This document shows positions 12,781 through 25,548 of a stretch of DNA of 64,000 nucleotides, in pieces (position 1 is the stretch's first letter; each line of letters starts with the position of its first letter). The stretch spans positions 6,944,001 through 7,008,000 of the forward strand of contig NC_059568.1 of assembly GCF_905220415.1 (NCBI RefSeq). The letters are read 5' to 3'. Origin of the DNA: Colias croceus (lineage: Eukaryota > Arthropoda > Insecta > Lepidoptera > Pieridae). Below the pieces are notes generated by a model, which was given only the letters and a program-made list of their open reading frames with translations, did not search any database and had not been told where the DNA came from. The position numbers and the translations under genes are program-made.

Positions 12781-12852
12781 ATGGAGCCACGAAAGCGGCG
12801 AAAAGTATTCAGTAAAACACAACTCGCCGAAGCAATCAATCAAATAGCATAA
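12781..12852 (+). pseudogene. Transposase N-terminal remnant (Psq/CENP-B-like helix-turn-helix)
   Basis: Behind an acceptor-like TTTTTTCCAG, ATG opens a frame reading MEPRKRRKVF then SKTQLAEAINQIA and stops at 12850-12852. A basic N-terminus followed by a K-x-x-L-x-x-A-I helix is typical of the pipsqueak/CENP-B N-terminal domain in pogo-type transposases. Only 23 codons remain, so it is non-functional. Family assignment rests on the short motif and on the TA-flanked element around it. Confidence 0.5.
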
Positions 12853-13876
12853 CGAAATATCCTAGAGTTTGAAATCCTTAATTTAATATATGTACATATA
12901 TTAATAGTATTATGTTGATTAATTTAAAAGTTTATAATTATTTAGTTCATTACTAAAAAGTACTCATTTGTTTTATTAAAAATAACTACAACTAAAAAAT
13001 ACGAATATATTTGCATTTTTATTTCATTTTATTAAGATCGGTAATCATCATCTCACTAGCTTCTATACATTCCATTGCTGGAAAAAGGCTTCCTCTCACA
13101 TACGATCGGGAATAGCTGCATAAAAATCGTTAATAGCTTCACAGCCGTTTTTATGGGTCGGTAATAGCAACAATCGACTAAGTCACATTGTAAATTATTT
13201 TTTACATGATAATCCTTTATTAGAATGTATTTGCTTCAATAAATACATTTTTTATACATAACACTAGCATATAAAATGAAATTATAAATCTTTAGAAGAA
13301 CCAGTATACTTAAAAAATATGGTTGATTTTGAAATTGCCTTAGAGGGGTCGTTAATACCTGCGTTTACCTTAGCTCATTTCTAATAGGTAATTACTTCAA
13401 ATATTGATACTCATATAGTTAGATTTAAAACAAAATAAAATCAAAATTTTAACGAAAAACCTAACGACCTATTTTAAATAAGGCTTTTAGAATTTCTAAG
13501 GCTTTTCGAATACTAGACCAGGCCAAGGCCCACTCCCGGCTGTAGAGCCTCAGATGATGATGATGATTTAGAATTTCGATAAACAGAGTAATATATTAAC
13601 TATTACTCATATTTTAATCGTCACATTAGCGCAGACAAATTCGCTGGCAATAGCTTGTGCGGGATATTATGTAAGTCTCATAGACATTTTCCTACCTGGC
13701 ACGAGGCACTCTCCAATTCAGTGAATGACCTGAGAAAACATTGTTTCTACGTATAGTCAATTATCTGTGCCTATGAATCATTATTTAAATACCTAGCGAG
13801 GTTCTTATAATTTGACAAATGATGAATATTAAGTGTATGCTAAGCTTATTGCTCGGCCTATTCACTATGCAATTTA

Positions 13877-13995
13877 TCTATACATATAATAAATCTGTAG
13901 AAGTGTCAATTCTGTACATTGAAAATATTGAAAAAATAAATAGCAGGGGGTGTTACTGGATCGATACCAAACCCAAATACGTGATTAAAAAAATT

Positions 13996-14040
<45 letters not shown>

Positions 14041-14368
14041 ATGTGAAGGCATCACGTGAAAACTAGCGGTTCGATTTCGATGAAACTTGGTATAATTATA
14101 CCTTATTATCCTGGGCGTAAAATAGGATACTTTTTATCCTGGAAAAATACGTAGAAAAATATTAATCTTAATTTTTCAGTTTTATCCATAGACGTTGTTC
14201 CGTAGAACCGCGAACATACGTTGCGTATTATTATAGGCGTAGCCGTATTTGGGAATTGGGTCCAATAGATATTTATAAGATGTTATTGACAGAGGTACTC
14301 AAAATGGAGAAATAACCATCCACGCGAAGACCGACATCCGCGCGGACGGAGTCGCGGGCGGAAGCTAG
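13877..14368 (+). mobile_element. Helitron-like element carrying a (TCTG)n microsatellite
   Basis: 5' TCTATACATATAATAAATC at 13877 and 3' GGAGTCGCGGGCGGAAGCTAG at 14365-14368, followed by T. About eleven perfect tetranucleotide repeats lie at 13999-14041. Microsatellites inside Helitron-like elements are known from Lepidoptera. Confidence 0.65.
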
Positions 14369-14675
14369 TTCATAGAATATGTACGGTAGATACATTAAAA
14401 TATTGCAATAATTAGCAGTCAATAATTTGAATCTTTGATTTCATAAATTACTACCGTGACCTGTGTTTGGTTTATTAAATTCGATACAGTTATTTGGGTA
14501 AAATGCTATTCTATTCAAATCAGGAGACAGGAACAGACTCAAAGTTCACTCAAGCTTAAAGCTTCAATTATATTTTAAAAGTCTGGATGTTGAATGTACT
14601 TTATATCAAATTTAGGGTGCTATATACTTATACTGTAAGTAGCTTCGAATAAAAAAACTAATTAAGATTATTATA

Positions 14676-15074
14676 CAGGGTTACTTGTAAAACACCGGCA
14701 ACCTCGCAGGACAAGATAGCTAACATCATTAGCAACAACATTTGTTCTACGACTTTTGATAATTTGTTAGATTTTATTTTCATACAAAAATAAATATTCA
14801 TTTAATTTTCCGTTTGAATATTATAAACACTACGCCTCCCAAAAATTACGTAAACAAGAAGCGAACGAGAGGGGGAAGGGGGTGTCGCGTCGACCATCCG
14901 ATAATGACTTAGAACATAGACTTACAAATGTTAGGAGAGTACAATAAAAGTTTAAAAAATCATTTAAAAATAATTTATTGCGTTATGGCAAAAGTCGTAG
15001 AACAAATGTTGTTACTTATGATGTTAGTCTAGATCTTGTTCTACGAGGTTGCTGGTGTTTTTCAAGTAACCCTG
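14676..15074. mobile_element. Mariner-type MITE, 399 bp, TA-flanked
   Basis: CAGGGTTACTTGTAAAACAC at the left end matches the complement of the right end (GTGTTTTTCAAGTAACCCTG). Inverted similarity runs about 85 bp inward to CAAAAGTCGTAGAACAAATG. TA flanks both ends. It has no ORF. A minimal derivative is at 60519-60578. Confidence 0.8.
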
Positions 15075-17524
15075 TATATATTAGTAAACAATGAAAAATT
15101 GTACTGTTATTCATACTAAGATCTTATCCCGAGAATTATTAAAATATTGCTGTAAGAATATATTATACTGCGTAAAGATTTAAGATTATATATTTTTGAA
15201 ACTAATATAGTCTTACTAAGGAACTTACTAAGGAAGTATTTTTACAAATCATACCGATTGAAAAATATTCAAGAGCATTTTCCTAGCTCACAACAACGAA
15301 TTAGGTACTTACATATTTTTTATAACATAGATCTACATATATACACACTATGTAATTTAATCGTGATCGGATCCCAATGTAATACAAGTCGAAATAGATC
15401 CGCAACAAACAATTAAAATAGTGGATCTGTTAGATGTATTTCTGTCGAAAGTACATTACGAAAATAAATGGCCTACTCTCTGTTTTAAGTGTCAAAGACT
15501 CGGAGTTCGGCGCGGGTTGTTGCCTCGCCCAAAATGGGGACACCACGTCTTCCCGCCTGTCACCGAGTGCTAGCCCAATATTCTAAGAATTAATCAATTA
15601 TTTAGCAATTAACCCTCCCCAAGGGATATATTTCACGACACGACAAGAACTCAGAAGGGCCATTTTTGTTAACAGTTCGATGCGTTTTTTAAAACTAGGT
15701 AGGTACGCCGGATATTTTTTGTGTCCACATATTTTTTGAGAAAAGTTTTATATCGAGTATATTATATTCTGAGATGAATATTTATTATTTAATATACTAC
15801 TGTATTTAAAATTATTTTAATGATCAAAAGAAGTTTCGATGTAGAATACGACGCGGACGGTGAGCAATTACCATAAATACGCTTTTGGATAAAAAGTAAC
15901 GCACAAAAAATTAAGTGGTACTAAACAATAACCATTACGTTAAAAGAATGAACTTTCTTTGATGACGTTTTAAATTAGCCATATATTGAAATTGCCTGGA
16001 TGCATTATAATAAATTCTGAAGTACCTACAATTGTAAAGTGCTCTCGCAATGGAGAAATTAATAAAGTCCGTTTAGTAAATAAAAATTGTTAGCAGCAGT
16101 TCATAACAAAACTTTAATTTGGGTATATTGGGTATCGTGATATTTTAATATTTTATACTTTAATGAAGTAAAAAATCATTAATATTTTCCTTGTCCTCTT
16201 TCTTTACTGTCAAAATAAACAAGTCAAATGAATAAACAAAAGAGTGAAAGACCCGAAAATAGTTTAACTAGAATAAAAACAGTGTTTACGAAATATAAAA
16301 CTCACATTCTATTGAGATCGGAACTTTCCTTGAATCAAATAGGAAGTGTTGGATCCTTTATACGTATATCCTATATAAGTGGTACTCCAAATATCGTATC
16401 GTAATTATGTATCTGTATTTTGTTATTAGGAATTTGTAACGACTGTTTCGGACATTATACATTTGACTTTAAAAAATTCAAACAATTTTTTTCGCAATTT
16501 TTTGAGTTAATTCTGCATTAAACTTGTGTGATAGTTAACGTTTTATTTATGCACCTATAATTCGATCCCTATATACAGATCAAAGCTGCAAGCATACAAT
16601 GCAACCATAAATATTGCGAAGTCAGTACACTTTTTATATCGTATATAAATGTTGCTACCAGTTCTAAATGCGCACCAACAAGGCGCAGTCTCCTGTCTCA
16701 CAGAGATGACAGGACCACTGTGCTCACGCATATTAAAGCAAACTTACTAAATAAATACTGTATTTGAACCTTATGTCTACTGGCGTACAGGTGAAAATGT
16801 AATTTGATCGATTTGTTGATCATAGAATAGCATGCTTGTGTGGATGGCGGCGTAGTTAAAAATAAGTAAAGCGCATTCGATGCAATGGGATATCCTGACA
16901 AATTATTTTTATATATCCCCGTTTGTCCCTATATCCGTTAGTGGGTGCGTTCTCAGGAAGCATATTTTTTTATCTGCCATTTACATAATTATATCATTTT
17001 GCTTAAAATAAAGAATTCAGTTACAATGCTAAAGTTGTACCTATAAGATACAAGAGTGTGGTTTTGTGTGCATGTGCATTCATATAATATATCGGTACTG
17101 TACATACAGTCATATCTAGGTACCTACATAATTCGGCATGTAATTGTCTCAAAGTCAATTGATATCTTGTTAATATTAGTTTTCCTAACAATATTGTTTA
17201 AAACGCTACTCTATGTTTACAGCTCATACAGTGGTTTGTTTTCATAATACGTGGGTGAATTTAGAGTTACCACATAAACGTAGGTATTTATAGTACTTCA
17301 ATTTCACGAAGTTTAGAGACACGCGCAGAATATCGTACAATTAGTAAATTGTATGATTTTATTATAATTTAAAGAAGGTGAGTTTTATTTATATAAATAC
17401 GATAAATAAACATATTAATTAAACTATTCGTATGCATATTACATGTTTCACAAAAAGTTGTTTCGATGAAATCGCCATTTAGCGACAAGTCAAGACAATA
17501 TATAATTAGGATAATAAAGAATAA
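15075..17524. other. Intergenic or intronic AT-rich DNA, no gene seen
   Basis: No supported coding. At about 15480-15580 a moderately GC-rich patch reads CFKCQRLG on the plus strand, recalling the zinc knuckle of LINE ORF1 proteins, but the frame breaks soon after; it may be a decayed retroelement. Confidence 0.35.
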
Positions 17525-17719
17525 TCTATACTAATATTATAAAGCTGAAGAGTTTGTTTGTTTGAACGCGCTAATCTTGGGAACTACTGGTCCGATTTGT
17601 TAAATTCTTACCGTGTTATAGATAGCTCATTTATCGAGGTAGGCTATAGGGTATATATATCATCACGCTACGACCTACTGGAGTGGAGCCACGGGGATGA
17701 AACCGCGCGGAGCAGCTAG
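17525..17719 (+). mobile_element. Helitron-like element (copy A family)
   Basis: TCTATACTAATATTATAAAG start and ACCGCGCGGAGCAGCTAG end, flanked by A and T. Nearly the same as 7633-7830, including the GAAGAGTTTGTTTGTTTGAA block. Confidence 0.77.
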
Positions 17720-17944
17720 TCATAAATAACCGAATAAAATTTGGTGGACAAACCTCATATTCAATTCATTAATCTAACAAATATGTATATATTTTGTAGT
17801 AGTTCTTAATATGTTTAAGAGTGTTTGTGTTATTGTTCATGATCTATAGAAAATAATATATTGTACTGCGTTTCTTTTGAGTTCTTTTCAGTATAAATTC
17901 CCTCCGAAGTCTAAATAGTAAGTCATCGAAATTTACGTTAACCT

Positions 17945-18130
17945 ATTTATATTTATTTATTTATATACTCTTTATTGCACACACAAAGTTTGACAAAATC
18001 AGGGTATTATACTAAGCAATTGGCGGCTTTATTGCTTAACAGCAATTTCTTCCAAGCAACCAAAAAATAAAAGCAGAAAGTTAATATATATAACCTAGAT
18101 GCACGAATAAATGTTTCTTTTTAAATTTGA
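17945..18130 (-). mobile_element. 5'-truncated LINE, 3' end only
   Basis: Read on the minus strand it ends TGTGTGCAATAAAGAG followed by a TAAA-repeat tail; the preceding block AATAAAGCCGCCAATTG is shared with the plus-strand copy at 25855-26005. Two copies with the same 3' end in opposite orientation indicate a dispersed retroelement. Confidence 0.55.
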
Positions 18131-18394
18131 TATAGGTATTTACTTCATATGAAATACACCCAGATTTTTACAAAAGTATATAAACCCAATTAAAAATAAA
18201 CGTTGTACAGGCATGTGGATAATATGGCTCTATTTAGAGCACAATTAGTTTGTATTTGGAGTAACGATCGCCTACACTTTTTACTGCGAGTCTATGGTTC
18301 ACTAAAATTCACTTTGATTTCGATAGATTTATCTGGAATACGTATTTCCGAAGCATGATAAAAAAAAGACGGTTTGCACTCCGGGAGTGCTGGC

Positions 18395-18567
18395 AGAAGT
18401 GAAAACTTGATTATTAACGTTCAGCATGTTTGATATTTTGGAATGGTATCCGTTTTACGCATGGAATCTAAAAAAAAAAGTCCGTCTTACGCTTTTTCGA
18501 TCAGGCCACGTGTCCTGACGCGAGTTTAAGATTTTATACCCAACGCCGCTAAAGAAGTTTTCACTTC
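18395..18567. mobile_element. Small MITE with GAAGTGAAAACTT ends
   Basis: GAAGTGAAAACTT at 18395 and its complement AAGTTTTCACTTC ending at 18567. Related copies at 28750, 35521, 51349 and 60326 share the outer palindrome and, in two cases, internal sequence. Confidence 0.55.
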
Positions 18568-19996
18568 AAAAATACAAATCGGCATGATGTTATTGTTCTT
18601 TTAAAACTAATTATAATTAAAGACTCCAATACGCGCACTACAAAATATACTTATATAAATACCTACTATGGACGGTTGACCGAAAGAAACTAGAGCAAAA
18701 AGTCATTGTAATTTGCGTAGGTTCATACATCGTCAACAAACACGCTCGTCCACTTCATTTCTAAACATTTGTAAAAGAACTGTGACTAATTGTGTACAGT
18801 CAACTAATATTCACATTCACTGGCTGAAACACAACTTTTACGCGGCGTTGAAATTACCAGCTTTTCGCGTGTTTCGAAAAACTCTCAATAAATTCAGCGG
18901 AAGGGGAACACGTACATAAAACTGACGATACGGTTCCAAATAATTACATTATAGTGTTGAACTTGACATACATCCCAACACTGTTTTTTGCCAGAACATT
19001 TATTTATGAGTTTCAGATAAATATACATGTTTAACGTATTTGTCGCACAGTTATATCGGAACGTAGATCCAACAATAAAATTGCTCCGTCGTGACAGAGC
19101 TTTAATTTACGGCACATAATATTATGTAAAATTGAAAGAACAAAAGCTTTTTGATTTATTTGCTGCACGAAACTGTAAGTAATTGGAACAACCGTTAATA
19201 ATAATAGATACATTGAATAAAGGTGTAACAGATATCATATTATAGTTACACACATCGTTATGTTTTTAGGTAGGTTTACGAGCTTCAAATGAAATGAACT
19301 TTCAGTGAAAATTGACACATTTGAATATTGTTTACGTAATGCAAATTATACAGAGGCTTACAAAGGGCGTCATTTACGAAAACACATGCAGTAATGAAAC
19401 TTCAATCGATTCGGTACTATTAAGTAAAAAAAAAGCTGACTTGCATACTCATATTAAGAAAAAACGTTGTTAAGTTGCTTAGTCTATAATAAAAGTTATA
19501 AATTTTAATACAAATATACATTACATCCTATGATTTTACATACTTTGAATACAAATATATTATAAATATAAATCTACTAAGATTTATACTTAATGAAGTT
19601 AAGTTTATTTCATTGTTTAATATTCCAATATCGTATCAAGCAATATTAATAAGTATATACCACATACTATGGTACCTACATCAAAATATGTAGTAGGTAA
19701 ATTGAATATTTATAAACAACAATGTTAATGTGAAACAATTTAAGGAATTAACCACTCAATGTCTCAATATTAAGCCCCATTACTTCTTCCAATAAGATTG
19801 CACTCAATCTGTTTAAAACCGTCCAAAAACTGCAGAAGTGAACACAAAATTCCGAAATCGTTTATACTTTCAGGGCCCATCACTTAATAGTGTATTGTTT
19901 TGTCGCTAATTGCGATACTAGTGTTTAATTATCTGTATAAAGAATACGTAAGTGTTTAGTTATAATGGTAAAAGAAAATAAGGTTATTTAACTAAC
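18568..19996. other. AT-rich non-coding DNA
   Basis: No frame, repeat end or splice structure could be supported here. If the exon at 19997 belongs to the WWL-repeat gene, this is part of its first intron. Confidence 0.4.
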
Positions 19997-20110
19997 CTGT
20001 TTGGATGCGCGTGCGATGCAAGGCGGGCGGTCGGCGACTGGGCGGGCGGCGGCGACCACTCTGCACTCTACACTCCACTCGTTTTGTTACACAAGAGCGA
20101 GACAGCAACG
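19997..20110 (-). other. Candidate non-coding first exon and promoter region
   Basis: A CpG-rich block (GGGCGGTCGGCGACTGGGCG and similar) ends on the minus strand at a consensus donor, AACAG/GTTAGT, after 19997. The next minus-strand acceptor linked to a coding start is at 7550, so it may be the 5' UTR exon of the WWL-repeat gene with a 12.4 kb first intron. The upstream limit near 20110 is a guess. No TATA box was clear. Confidence 0.45.
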
Positions 20111-21327
20111 AGACAAACGAGACGCATGCGGGATACATGTTATTTTTCAGCGAATGCATTCGGGAATATTACAGCGAATATTCAAAAAGGGGAAGTAAAT
20201 TCGGTAAGAGCTTTTGCTAGCTATAATAAATTTTATCATGAGCTTTGCGGTTCTATAGTTTATCATAAACGAGGAAATAAGTGTATATTTGTAAATTCAC
20301 GTAGGTACTAATAAGTAATAACACCTAATAAACTGGCTTTATGTATACTTGTATGTATGACAAATTATGGCAATTATGGAATTTAAATAAGGAAGAATCT
20401 ACTTTCAGCTACCTATTTTCAATAAAACGGAAAAATCCGGTGTTCTTGTTTTAAAATAAGAGAAAGAAAACTAAAAATCTCTTATATTACCTATGTATTG
20501 ATGAAAATTGCTTAACATTTGTTTTGAAAGAGGAAAACTACCCATATTTTCAAAGATTTCCATTCGCCCAACTCACATTACTTATTAATAAAAATATATT
20601 GTATTGATTTGAATTCATAAGCTCATGTTTTAAAAAGATTCAAGTGTATCAACACAGCAACACTTGAATCTTATTACAATTATTCTGTAACCTCGTAACG
20701 CCCAGATACCTATTAAAAGGCATGCAGCTCGATAGTGGTACCGGCCCAAGCTGTTATCCAACTTTATGACATAAACGCCCACGGTACCTTTTTAAAGGTA
20801 TCTGACAGTATCTGATTTGAAAACGCCGTAACATTTTAAATTACGCGCCAAATCTAATTACTGTTTTTTATCCGGCTACTGGAAAGTATGTTTTTGTCTA
20901 TGGTTAAGCAATAGTGCCAATAGAAAAATAAAATATATGTAATTTCCGGCGAAAAGTCTGGCCATCTTGACTGACTAGAGGACGTGGTAGGTTCAATCCA
21001 TGATTATTGATGCAATCTTAGGTTTTTAACTGAGAGTATCTTACTCTGCTTGTTGACAAATAAGTAAATATTATAATTACATTTAGATTTACGCAAAAAT
21101 AAAGAATATGCGTGTAAAATAACCTCGTAAAATCTGGATACCTTTTAGAAGGTATAAGAGTATTAACATATTATTGGATTTTAAAAGGTATAAGGGAATA
21201 AACCACTAATCAATTTGATTTGCCTTTGCAACTTATGATTTAGACCGTTTTCTCCTTCATAATATAAAGTAAATTATTTAGTCTGTTACAGAATCTTTTA
21301 GTACCTATCCTTTTCAGGTAACCCAAT

Positions 21328-21471
21328 GAGAGATGAGCAAATAGATGAAGCTTAAATCAGTCAGATATAGAAAAGTATGAACTATTTGGAGATGAGGATT
21401 ACAACATAAACCAAAACCAATAAAGCTCTTCCAGTTCTGAAGAATCTGAAAATAATAGTTTTTTTTATTAA
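21328..21471 (+). pseudogene. Decayed acidic N-terminus of a DNA transposase, probable
   Basis: Reads MRDEQIDEA, a stop, then after a frame shift QSDIEKYELFGDEDYNINQ and SSSSSEESENN. Acidic starts of this kind are usual in piggyBac-type transposases. Stops and shifts make it non-functional. The family call depends on the surrounding inverted-repeat element. Confidence 0.4.
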
Positions 21472-21886
21472 AAACCAACTCTTATTTGCAAAATTAAGTA
21501 TTTAAAAGTTCTATAGAAATATTATATCAATTTACCTACTATCATTCTGATTTTAAAAGGTATATGGGTTGCTATTATATAGTGTTTTTGGGTTCAATTT
21601 AGAAACTTGTTAATTTTTGCTTCTGTCATCTGTTGGAAGTGGATTTCTTCTGATAGAAATCCTAAAACACGTGATAAACTAGCCTTTAAAAATAATAAGT
21701 ACAGAAAATAATGATCATATTGTTCAAAAATTGATATTTTTTTCTCAGATTGTAAGTGTGAGATATGTTTTTGGTCATTAAAATTTTGGAAGACATGTAT
21801 TAATCCAAATATTTATGTTCATTGATTTTTGTAATATAAAATAAACCCTATATTGTCTACCGCTAATCAATAATATCAAAAATACG

Positions 21887-21890
<4 letters not shown>

Positions 21891-21922
<32 letters not shown>

Positions 21923-24900
21923 TGTACAATAGGGGAGCGCTTGGCCACAATCTCGCCTGATGGTAAGCTGAGATGTGGCCTAAGATGGAGCGCGCTTCCC
22001 TAAAATGTACCTGTTCACTCTCCTCTTGAAGACCTCCAAATTGTACTCGTCGGGGAACACAGATTCAGGAAGCATGTTCCAGTCCCTAGCGGTTCGAATA
22101 AAGAATGACGATCCGAACCGCTTTGTCCGGGTACATGGAACGTCAACCATGTGGCGATGCCTGGAATCTGTGCGCCTCGACGAACGATGGAAAAATGGGG
22201 ATGGCGGAATTAGGTCGTGCAATTCCGCAGCGCACTCTCCAAAGTGTATCCGGTAAAAAACCGATAAACTTGCCACTCTGCGGCGGTGGGCGAGGCTCTG
22301 GAGTTTTTTGCCTACTAGCTCATCGTCGTTTATTAGCCTCTTGGCACGCCTCTCTATCGCCTCAAGTGTCTCCAGCTGGTATTTGGCAGATCCATCCCAG
22401 AGGTGAGAGCAGTATTCCATGCACGAACGGACCTGTGCTTGATAGAGGTTGAGCAACTGTCCCGGGCTGAAATACTGCCTCACCTTTGCCAGTATACCAA
22501 GCTTTTTTGAGGCTACTTGGGCTTTTGATTCGATGTATGAACCAAAGTTGAGAGTAGGCGTTAAGGTGATACCAAGAAGCTCGAGGTGGTCAGTTATCGG
22601 TACGGATACACTTTGGAAGGACGGAGTTAGGTTGAATGGACTCCGTTTAGCGGTGAATAGACACGCCTGGGTCTTGGTCGCATTGAACTTGACCAGATTG
22701 GCCTCGCCCCATTCGGAGACTGCCTGTAAGGACAAGTTCATGCGTTCGACCATCGCCTCCCGTAGAGACTGGATTTGTGCCGTACTGGCTCGCGCGCTGG
22801 ATGCGTATCTCTCCACAACGGTGCTATCGTCTGCGTACCCATAGATACCGGGTTTCAGCAGATCGTTAATGTGTAGCAGGAATAGTGTTGCGGAGAGAAC
22901 TGATCCTTGAGGGACCCCGGCATTAATAGCCAATTGGTCGGACGAGCAACCGTCGACGACTACTCGAATCGACCGGTCTCTCAAGAAATCTGAGATCCAT
23001 GCGCAAAAACCAGTAGGCAGACCGTATGATGGAAGCTTGCCAATAAGACTATCATGCCAGACCCTATCGAAGGCCTTCGAGATATCGAGGGAGACTGCGA
23101 GTGCCTCACCATGATTCTCGATGGCCTCACTCCAGATATAGGTGGCACAAGCTAGAAGATCCCCAGTGGACCGATTTCGGCGAAATCCGTATTGGCGGTC
23201 ACTGAGTAGATCGTTCGCTTCTAGGTGCGCCATTAGCCTGCTGTTCAGTACACGCTCCATAGTCTTGCAGAGTATGGACGTGACTGAAATTGGCCTATAA
23301 TTGGAGGGGTCGGCACGACTGCCTTTTTTGGGCACAGGCTGCACGTTGGCAAGTTTCCATGATTTCGGTACTTTTCCAGTCATCATCGAAAGGCGAAAGA
23401 GGCGTGTCAAGACAGGAGCGAGCTCAGGCGCACAGGTTTTAAGCACTATGGCTGGTATCCCATCAGGGCCACTAGCTTTGTTCACGTCAAGATTTCGTAG
23501 CGTTTTCAGAACCTCAGTCTGACGGATGCGAATTTCTGGCATGCTCACCTCGCATCCAGGTAGACTGGGAGGTTTGGCGCTTGCGGGATCTAGACGTGAA
23601 TTTTCTGCGAACAGAGTAGCTAGTAGGTTCGCTTTCTCCGTGGCAGTGTGAGCCAGCGACCCATCTGGTTTCAGCAGTGGAGGAAGTGAGGGGCGGCAGA
23701 AATTCGATTCAACCGACTTTGCCAGGGACCAAAACGCTTTGCTACCAGAAGGGTAAGAAGCCAGTTTGTTCCCTATACGGCTGACGTGGTCAAATCGAGC
23801 TTTCCGTAGAGCCTTTTTGCAGGACTTGGCGGCCCGGTTGAAGGCTTTCTTCTTCTCAGATACGTCCTTGGCCTTGCGGTGTCGAGCATCAGCCCAGGCT
23901 AGATATGCCTCATGTTTAAACGCTTCAGCGCGTCTACATTCAGCTCTGAACCAGGGTTGAGCTTTGCTGGACGTGGCTACATCGGAGAATGGAATGTAGT
24001 ATTCCATTCCCTGCCGCAGCACATCAGTCACAGCATCCGCACAGGTTGAAGGGTCTTCAGAAGAAAAGCAAACAGGCCGCCAGGGATAAGATGCAAAGAA
24101 AGAACGCATCTCGTCCCAATCTGCTGACTTGTATCGCCACACGCGCCGCGAGCCCCTGGGACTGGGGTCGGGCGGCGAGTAGACAGATACAGATTTCACC
24201 AGACAGTGGTCGGAGCTGCCAAGCGGCGATGAAATCGCTACCGAGTAACGGTCTGGATCGGTTGTCAGCAGAAGATCCAAGCAATTGGCTGTATGGCTCT
24301 CAACATCAGGAACCCGCGTCGCTCCTTGAACCAGCTGGGTGAGATTTAACGCTATAGCGAGTTTACGCGTCTCTCTCCCAGCGAGGTCAGTGCACTGGTA
24401 TGGGTATAGCCACTCCTGGTGGTGGGCATTAAAATCCCCCAGAAGCACTAGCTGAGCGGAAGGGTATTTGTGTTGAGCAGCATCCGCCGCCTCACTTAGG
24501 TACTCTGTGAGCCTGATCGTCTCCTGGTCTCCGCTGTGCGCTCGGTAGACACAAGCATAGATGAGTTTCTCTAGGCCTGTGTCCACCAGCATCCAAAGTA
24601 CAGAGAAATGGGGGTCTTCAAGGTAACGGAGACGCCGACAGCAGATGTCGTCACGTACGTACGCGCACACACCTGACCGAGCTTTAAAGTTATGCTCCAG
24701 GGTGTAGCCGGGATACGATAGGTACGCCTGATCAGACGGACATCTAATCTGCGTCTCCGTGAGGAACAAGATACAAGGCTTGCTAGTCTCTAGATGGAAG
24801 TGGACTGCAACGAGGTTGGAGTGTAGACCTCTGATGTTAGTGAGGTCTACTTTCAGCGAGAGGGAGTGCTGCCGCTGTACAACGTTTTTCTTGTACCTTG

Positions 24901-25548
24901 TCTTTTTCATTATTTTAATGGAGAGTGAAGTAGGTGTGAAGACGGCAGTGAATCGAGGCGCTATACTTCTAGACCTGAGACGCACATTCAGAAGCTACAC
25001 TTATGGGGACTAGTCTGGAGACTGCGGGGACGCCCGAGCCCCCCCAAGGATGTCCATAGGGCCCTCTCGTCCGGTCGCCAACCGGCACTATGGCGCATCT
25101 TGGGATTTTTCGCTAGTTGGCGGGGCAGCCTTTCACATGTGGCTAGCACGCTACTTGGGCCCCCTACTGACTAGCGGTCGGCCAGCGGTGAACCGTGCCT
25201 CGGATCCCGCTACCCTCCATGACTAGTCCCCAGGTGCAACAACGTAAGTGTGCATCAAATCGTCGAGGTTGTATAGGCGCAACTGATTCGACCCGTCTTC
25301 ACCAAGGCTACATCAGCTTCATCGTGTCGGAACACGGACGCTTGGCGACACGTCTTCAGCTGATGGGTGGTCATTATAGCCGCGACGACTGTCTCCCACC
25401 ATGTCACCTGTTTAGCACCACCCAGGGGCCACGTGTAGGGTATCCATACTCCGGGTAAACTCCTACGGACGAAGGTGACTCGGCCCCCAAAATTTTGCGA
25501 AATCGGGTTTTGTAATACATTAAAGCCCATATGCCTAAATAAAGAATA
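21891..25548 (-). mobile_element. Nearly full-length LINE with poly(A) tail and target duplication
   Basis: The element runs on the minus strand from 25548 to a run of about 32 T (poly(A) on its own strand) at 21889-21920. The flanking ACGAATT at 21884-21890 and 25549-25555 fits a target-site duplication. It is clearly more GC-rich than its surroundings. It has about 640 nt of 5' leader, one long ORF and a short 3' UTR. No separate ORF1 was found in the leader. Confidence 0.85.
21980..24910 (-). CDS. LINE endonuclease/reverse transcriptase (intact ORF)
   Basis: Copies the element's RNA into the genome by target-primed reverse transcription. The first ATG of the frame is at 24910, giving 976 residues; the frame is open back to 24985 with only a GTG there. 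N-terminal apurinic-type endonuclease: [17 protein letters not shown] (catalytic Glu), [13 protein letters not shown] and SSDHCLV. Central reverse transcriptase: [56 protein letters not shown] and the catalytic YADDS box, then LLGITLT. The C-terminal part carries the thumb region and a basic tail. No stop or shift interrupts it, so this copy could be young and possibly active. General class certain (jockey/CR1-like group likely); exact clade not decided. Confidence 0.93.
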   Translation of the reverse strand: MKKTRYKKNVVQRQHSLSLKVDLTNIRGLHSNLVAVHFHLETSKPCILFLTETQIRCPSDQAYLSYPGYTLEHNFKARSGVCAYVRDDICCRRLRYLEDPHFSVLWMLVDTGLEKLIYACVYRAHSGDQETIRLTEYLSEAADAAQHKYPSAQLVLLGDFNAHHQEWLYPYQCTDLAGRETRKLAIALNLTQLVQGATRVPDVESHTANCLDLLLTTDPDRYSVAISSPLGSSDHCLVKSVSVYSPPDPSPRGSRRVWRYKSADWDEMRSFFASYPWRPVCFSSEDPSTCADAVTDVLRQGMEYYIPFSDVATSSKAQPWFRAECRRAEAFKHEAYLAWADARHRKAKDVSEKKKAFNRAAKSCKKALRKARFDHVSRIGNKLASYPSGSKAFWSLAKSVESNFCRPSLPPLLKPDGSLAHTATEKANLLATLFAENSRLDPASAKPPSLPGCEVSMPEIRIRQTEVLKTLRNLDVNKASGPDGIPAIVLKTCAPELAPVLTRLFRLSMMTGKVPKSWKLANVQPVPKKGSRADPSNYRPISVTSILCKTMERVLNSRLMAHLEANDLLSDRQYGFRRNRSTGDLLACATYIWSEAIENHGEALAVSLDISKAFDRVWHDSLIGKLPSYGLPTGFCAWISDFLRDRSIRVVVDGCSSDQLAINAGVPQGSVLSATLFLLHINDLLKPGIYGYADDSTVVERYASSARASTAQIQSLREAMVERMNLSLQAVSEWGEANLVKFNATKTQACLFTAKRSPFNLTPSFQSVSVPITDHLELLGITLTPTLNFGSYIESKAQVASKKLGILAKVRQYFSPGQLLNLYQAQVRSCMEYCSHLWDGSAKYQLETLEAIERRAKRLINDDELVGKKLQSLAHRRRVASLSVFYRIHFGECAAELHDLIPPSPFFHRSSRRTDSRHRHMVDVPCTRTKRFGSSFFIRTARDWNMLPESVFPDEYNLEVFKRRVNRYILGKRAPS

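Larger units (their letters stand above)
11630..13370 (+). mobile_element. TA-flanked pogo/Tc1-type DNA element, 1.74 kb, non-autonomous
   Basis: The ends are GGGTAAACGCAGCTATCAAC at 11630 and the complement of AGGTAAACGCAGGTATTAAC at 13370, each followed by an ACGACCC block and flanked by TA. Ten or so copies of GGGTCGGTAATAGC or its complement are scattered inside on both strands. A short helix-turn-helix-like transposase start is present at 12781. TA target duplication and this domain point to the Tc1/mariner/pogo superfamily. A LINE 3' tail fragment (12545-12660) sits inside. Confidence 0.65.

Noticed and set aside
13999..14041. CRISPR-like short repeats
   Set aside because: A plain TCTG microsatellite with no spacers, in a eukaryotic genome.
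15480..15580. Zinc-knuckle motif CFKCQRLG of a LINE ORF1
   Set aside because: Only one half-motif is readable and the frame breaks at once, so it is mentioned in the stretch entry but not called as a gene.
22005..25013. Many plus-strand frames of 64 to 131 codons
   Set aside because: Antisense shadows of the LINE reverse transcriptase ORF, whose motifs are all on the minus strand.
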